A stretch of 64,000 nt of DNA, from assembly GCA_960531495.1 (NCBI GenBank), contig OY482862.1, positions 9,326,655 to 9,390,654 of the forward strand, given 5' to 3'. This document shows positions 62,340 to 64,000 of the stretch, piece after piece. The notes below the pieces were generated by a model. That model was not told where the DNA came from. It did no database searches and worked only from the letters and a program-made list of their open reading frames with translations. This stretch comes from Zeus faber (Eukaryota; Chordata; Actinopteri; Zeiformes; Zeidae). Every line of letters starts with the position of its first letter. Positions within the stretch are counted from its first letter, which is position 1. The translations under genes and the position numbers were made by a program.

Positions 62340-62530
62340 CTCGTGTGCGTGTGTGTTTATCCCAAGTTGGAAAAAAAAACAAAACAAAGCGGTAGAAATA
62401 TCCTCGGGAAAAAGCAGCCGCCCGTCCGCTCGTCCGCTCGTTCGTCCGTCCGTCCGTCCGTCCGTCCGTCCGTGTGCCTGCGCGCCGCTGTTCGCCCTCC
62501 GACTCGCTCGGCCTGACTGAGCTTTTCTTA
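62340..62530 (-). promoter_or_regulatory. etv5: etv5 non-coding first exon and transcription start region
   Basis: A donor GAG/GTAAGA at 62339 ends a probable 5'UTR exon in CpG-rich DNA that includes a CCGT-type tetranucleotide repeat (about 62443-62474). The 5' limit is an estimate. Confidence 0.55.
62443..62474. repeat. CGTC tetranucleotide repeat in etv5 exon 1
   Basis: About eight CGTC units on the plus strand, GACG in the mRNA leader. Confidence 0.9.
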
Positions 62531-62578
62531 ATGGCACGGCCGCTATTCGCCTGGGCGCCAGGAGCCGCGCACACGCGC

Positions 62579-62671
62579 GCTCCGATTGGCGGAGGAGCGG
62601 CGTCCGTCACCGCGACAGCCAATCGGAGCCCACCGCGATGAATTATGCATTAGGGCGCGTCCGGCCAATCG
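62579..62671. promoter_or_regulatory. etv5: etv5 proximal promoter with three CCAAT boxes
   Basis: GCTCCGATTGGC (62579-62590) and GCCAATCGGAGC (62618-62629) form an exact 12-bp inverted repeat, each half with an NF-Y CCAAT box. A third GGCCAATCGCGG lies near 62663-62674. The region is CpG-rich and lies directly upstream of the presumed first exon. Confidence 0.6.
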
Positions 62672-62674
62672 CGG

Positions 62675-64000
62675 AGCGGCGCCGGCCTGTTTTTTATGAA
62701 TGGCTGGATTTCATTCACGCTTTTTTTTTTTTTGTTTTTTGTTTTTTGTTTTTTCTCGCTCCCTTCCTCCGTCGCCCCCGAGGTCTCTTAAAGGGCGCGC
62801 TGCCCTGGCAATAGAAATTGCCATATGATAGAGGGGAAAAAAAACCAGACTGCTGGAATAAAGCGGATATTAGTAATCATTAATTAAAAAAAAAAAAAAG
62901 GCCCTTCTATCACTTTAGCTGGAGCGGATCACAAAAGAGACATATGGAATCACACCAGGCGCCATCGTGGAACAATCTTTGCAAATGTTTTGGAAAAACA
63001 TGCCTGCGAAAAGAATCAATGTGTTAAAGAACGTGTAAAATAAGTTGACACATATCAATGCATGTGTGAGAATGTGTAAAATAAGCAATCAAACTAATTC
63101 CAACGTCTTAATGTGTAAAAAGATAAAATAACTGTATACATAAAGAGTCGTGGATTCGGTTTCGTGAACATAATACACACAGAATAAGAATTTAGAAATG
63201 TAGATCAGCTTGAGAGCGACAAATGCCCATAAGCACAAAACAGTATAAAGTATAAACCCATGATTTTGGACTCAGAGTTTACGAGGCAATCTGTTGGAAA
63301 TAAATTATTTGGAAATAGAATGGCAATAAAATGATGATTATCTATTTTTGATGATCTAATCAGAGACTGAGTGGGTGGTGTTTTTCCCAGAAAACATTTT
63401 TTCTGTTTTTGTTACACATTCTGGAATATGTATTTATTTGTTTTAACTTCTACTAAACACACATCTGTGAGTTTCAGAACATTTGTAAAGGATGTTCTAC
63501 AAGCTCACAAGCTCACCCACATTTTTATGTTATATTAAAATATGCTCTCTAAAAGTTCAGCACTCTTTGGCGATAACACTTTTTTTTTTCGTTCAACGTA
63601 AAAGTCCACTGATTTAATGGAGTGTATGAAGAGGATATATACCTCTTTCTCTGATAAATTACGCTATAGTCACCAAATATCTTTTGAAATATGTAGGACT
63701 AACTGCAACATGCATACAATTCAATTCAATTAAATAATAAATATGTGCAATAAATAAGAATAAAGACAATAAAATAAATGAAAATAATAAAATATGTGCG
63801 ATATGCAATAAAATAAAGCCCTTCTCAAGTTTTGTCTTCTATGTTCAAACAAAAAAAGATGATTCTTCCATCTCACTATATTAATGCTTATGTATTTGCA
63901 CATGGATCTGTGTGTGTATGTGTGTGTATGTTTGTATGTACAATGGAAGGCGTTCTGCAGACATAAAGGTCAGGGGTCACGTAGGAATCGCCTGTGTCGT
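62675..64000. other. Upstream flank of etv5
   Basis: T-rich tract (62720-62755) and then AT-rich DNA to the end of the window. No exon, RNA gene or transposon recognised. Short GT-rich tracts near 63910-63940. Confidence 0.6.

Overview
The window is genomic DNA from a ray-finned (teleost) fish. It holds large intron-split vertebrate genes with GT-AG junctions and very long CA/TG microsatellites. It also holds fish-type repeats: a Rex/CR1-like LINE, a Tc1 element, a chromovirus-type Gypsy, an L1-like fragment and several MITE-like elements. There are no prokaryotic operons or CRISPR arrays. Exons were placed by reading the minus strand, matching protein families from memory, and requiring splice sites and codon phase to agree across every junction.

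Three protein-coding genes lie in tandem, all on the minus strand, so transcription runs from high to low coordinates. (1) itgb5, integrin beta-5, spans 302-31535. Thirteen coding exons give 676 residues, from the signal peptide to the start of the beta-tail domain. The rest of the beta-tail, the membrane helix and the cytoplasmic tail lie beyond position 1. (2) An RBM44-like RNA-binding gene spans 39905-47343. Eighteen coding exons stay in frame for 897 codons plus a stop. It has a C-terminal RRM, a CxxC-type motif and an RBM44-like C-terminal helical block. (3) etv5, an ETS factor of the PEA3 group, has its CDS at 52027-60609. Twelve coding exons encode 537 residues. A probable non-coding first exon ends at 62340, and the 3'UTR runs to a poly(A) signal near 50277.

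Layout from low to high coordinates: itgb5 with its 15.3 kb intron 11 (1-31.6 kb); a GC-rich itgb5 5' flank (31.6-32.2 kb); a transposon graveyard (32.3-39.4 kb) holding the LINE, Tc1, Gypsy and L1-like remnants; the RBM44-like gene (39.9-47.8 kb); an intergenic stretch with several regulatory-looking motifs (47.8-50.2 kb); etv5 (50.26-62.5 kb); and a CCAAT-rich etv5 promoter followed by AT-rich upstream DNA (62.5-64 kb).

The genes do not form one pathway. Integrin alpha-v beta-5 is a cell-surface adhesion receptor, RBM44-type proteins belong to germ-cell intercellular bridges, and ETV5 is an FGF/ERK-responsive transcription factor. The most interesting signals are the full RBM44-like model with a perfect CRE palindrome at its presumed promoter, very long UG repeats beside splice sites in itgb5 and the RBM44-like gene, a complementary (AC)n/(UG)n pair in itgb5 intron 4, a G-quadruplex tract in etv5 intron 1, and an inverted pair of CCAAT boxes at the etv5 promoter. 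I saw no clearly new molecular system.
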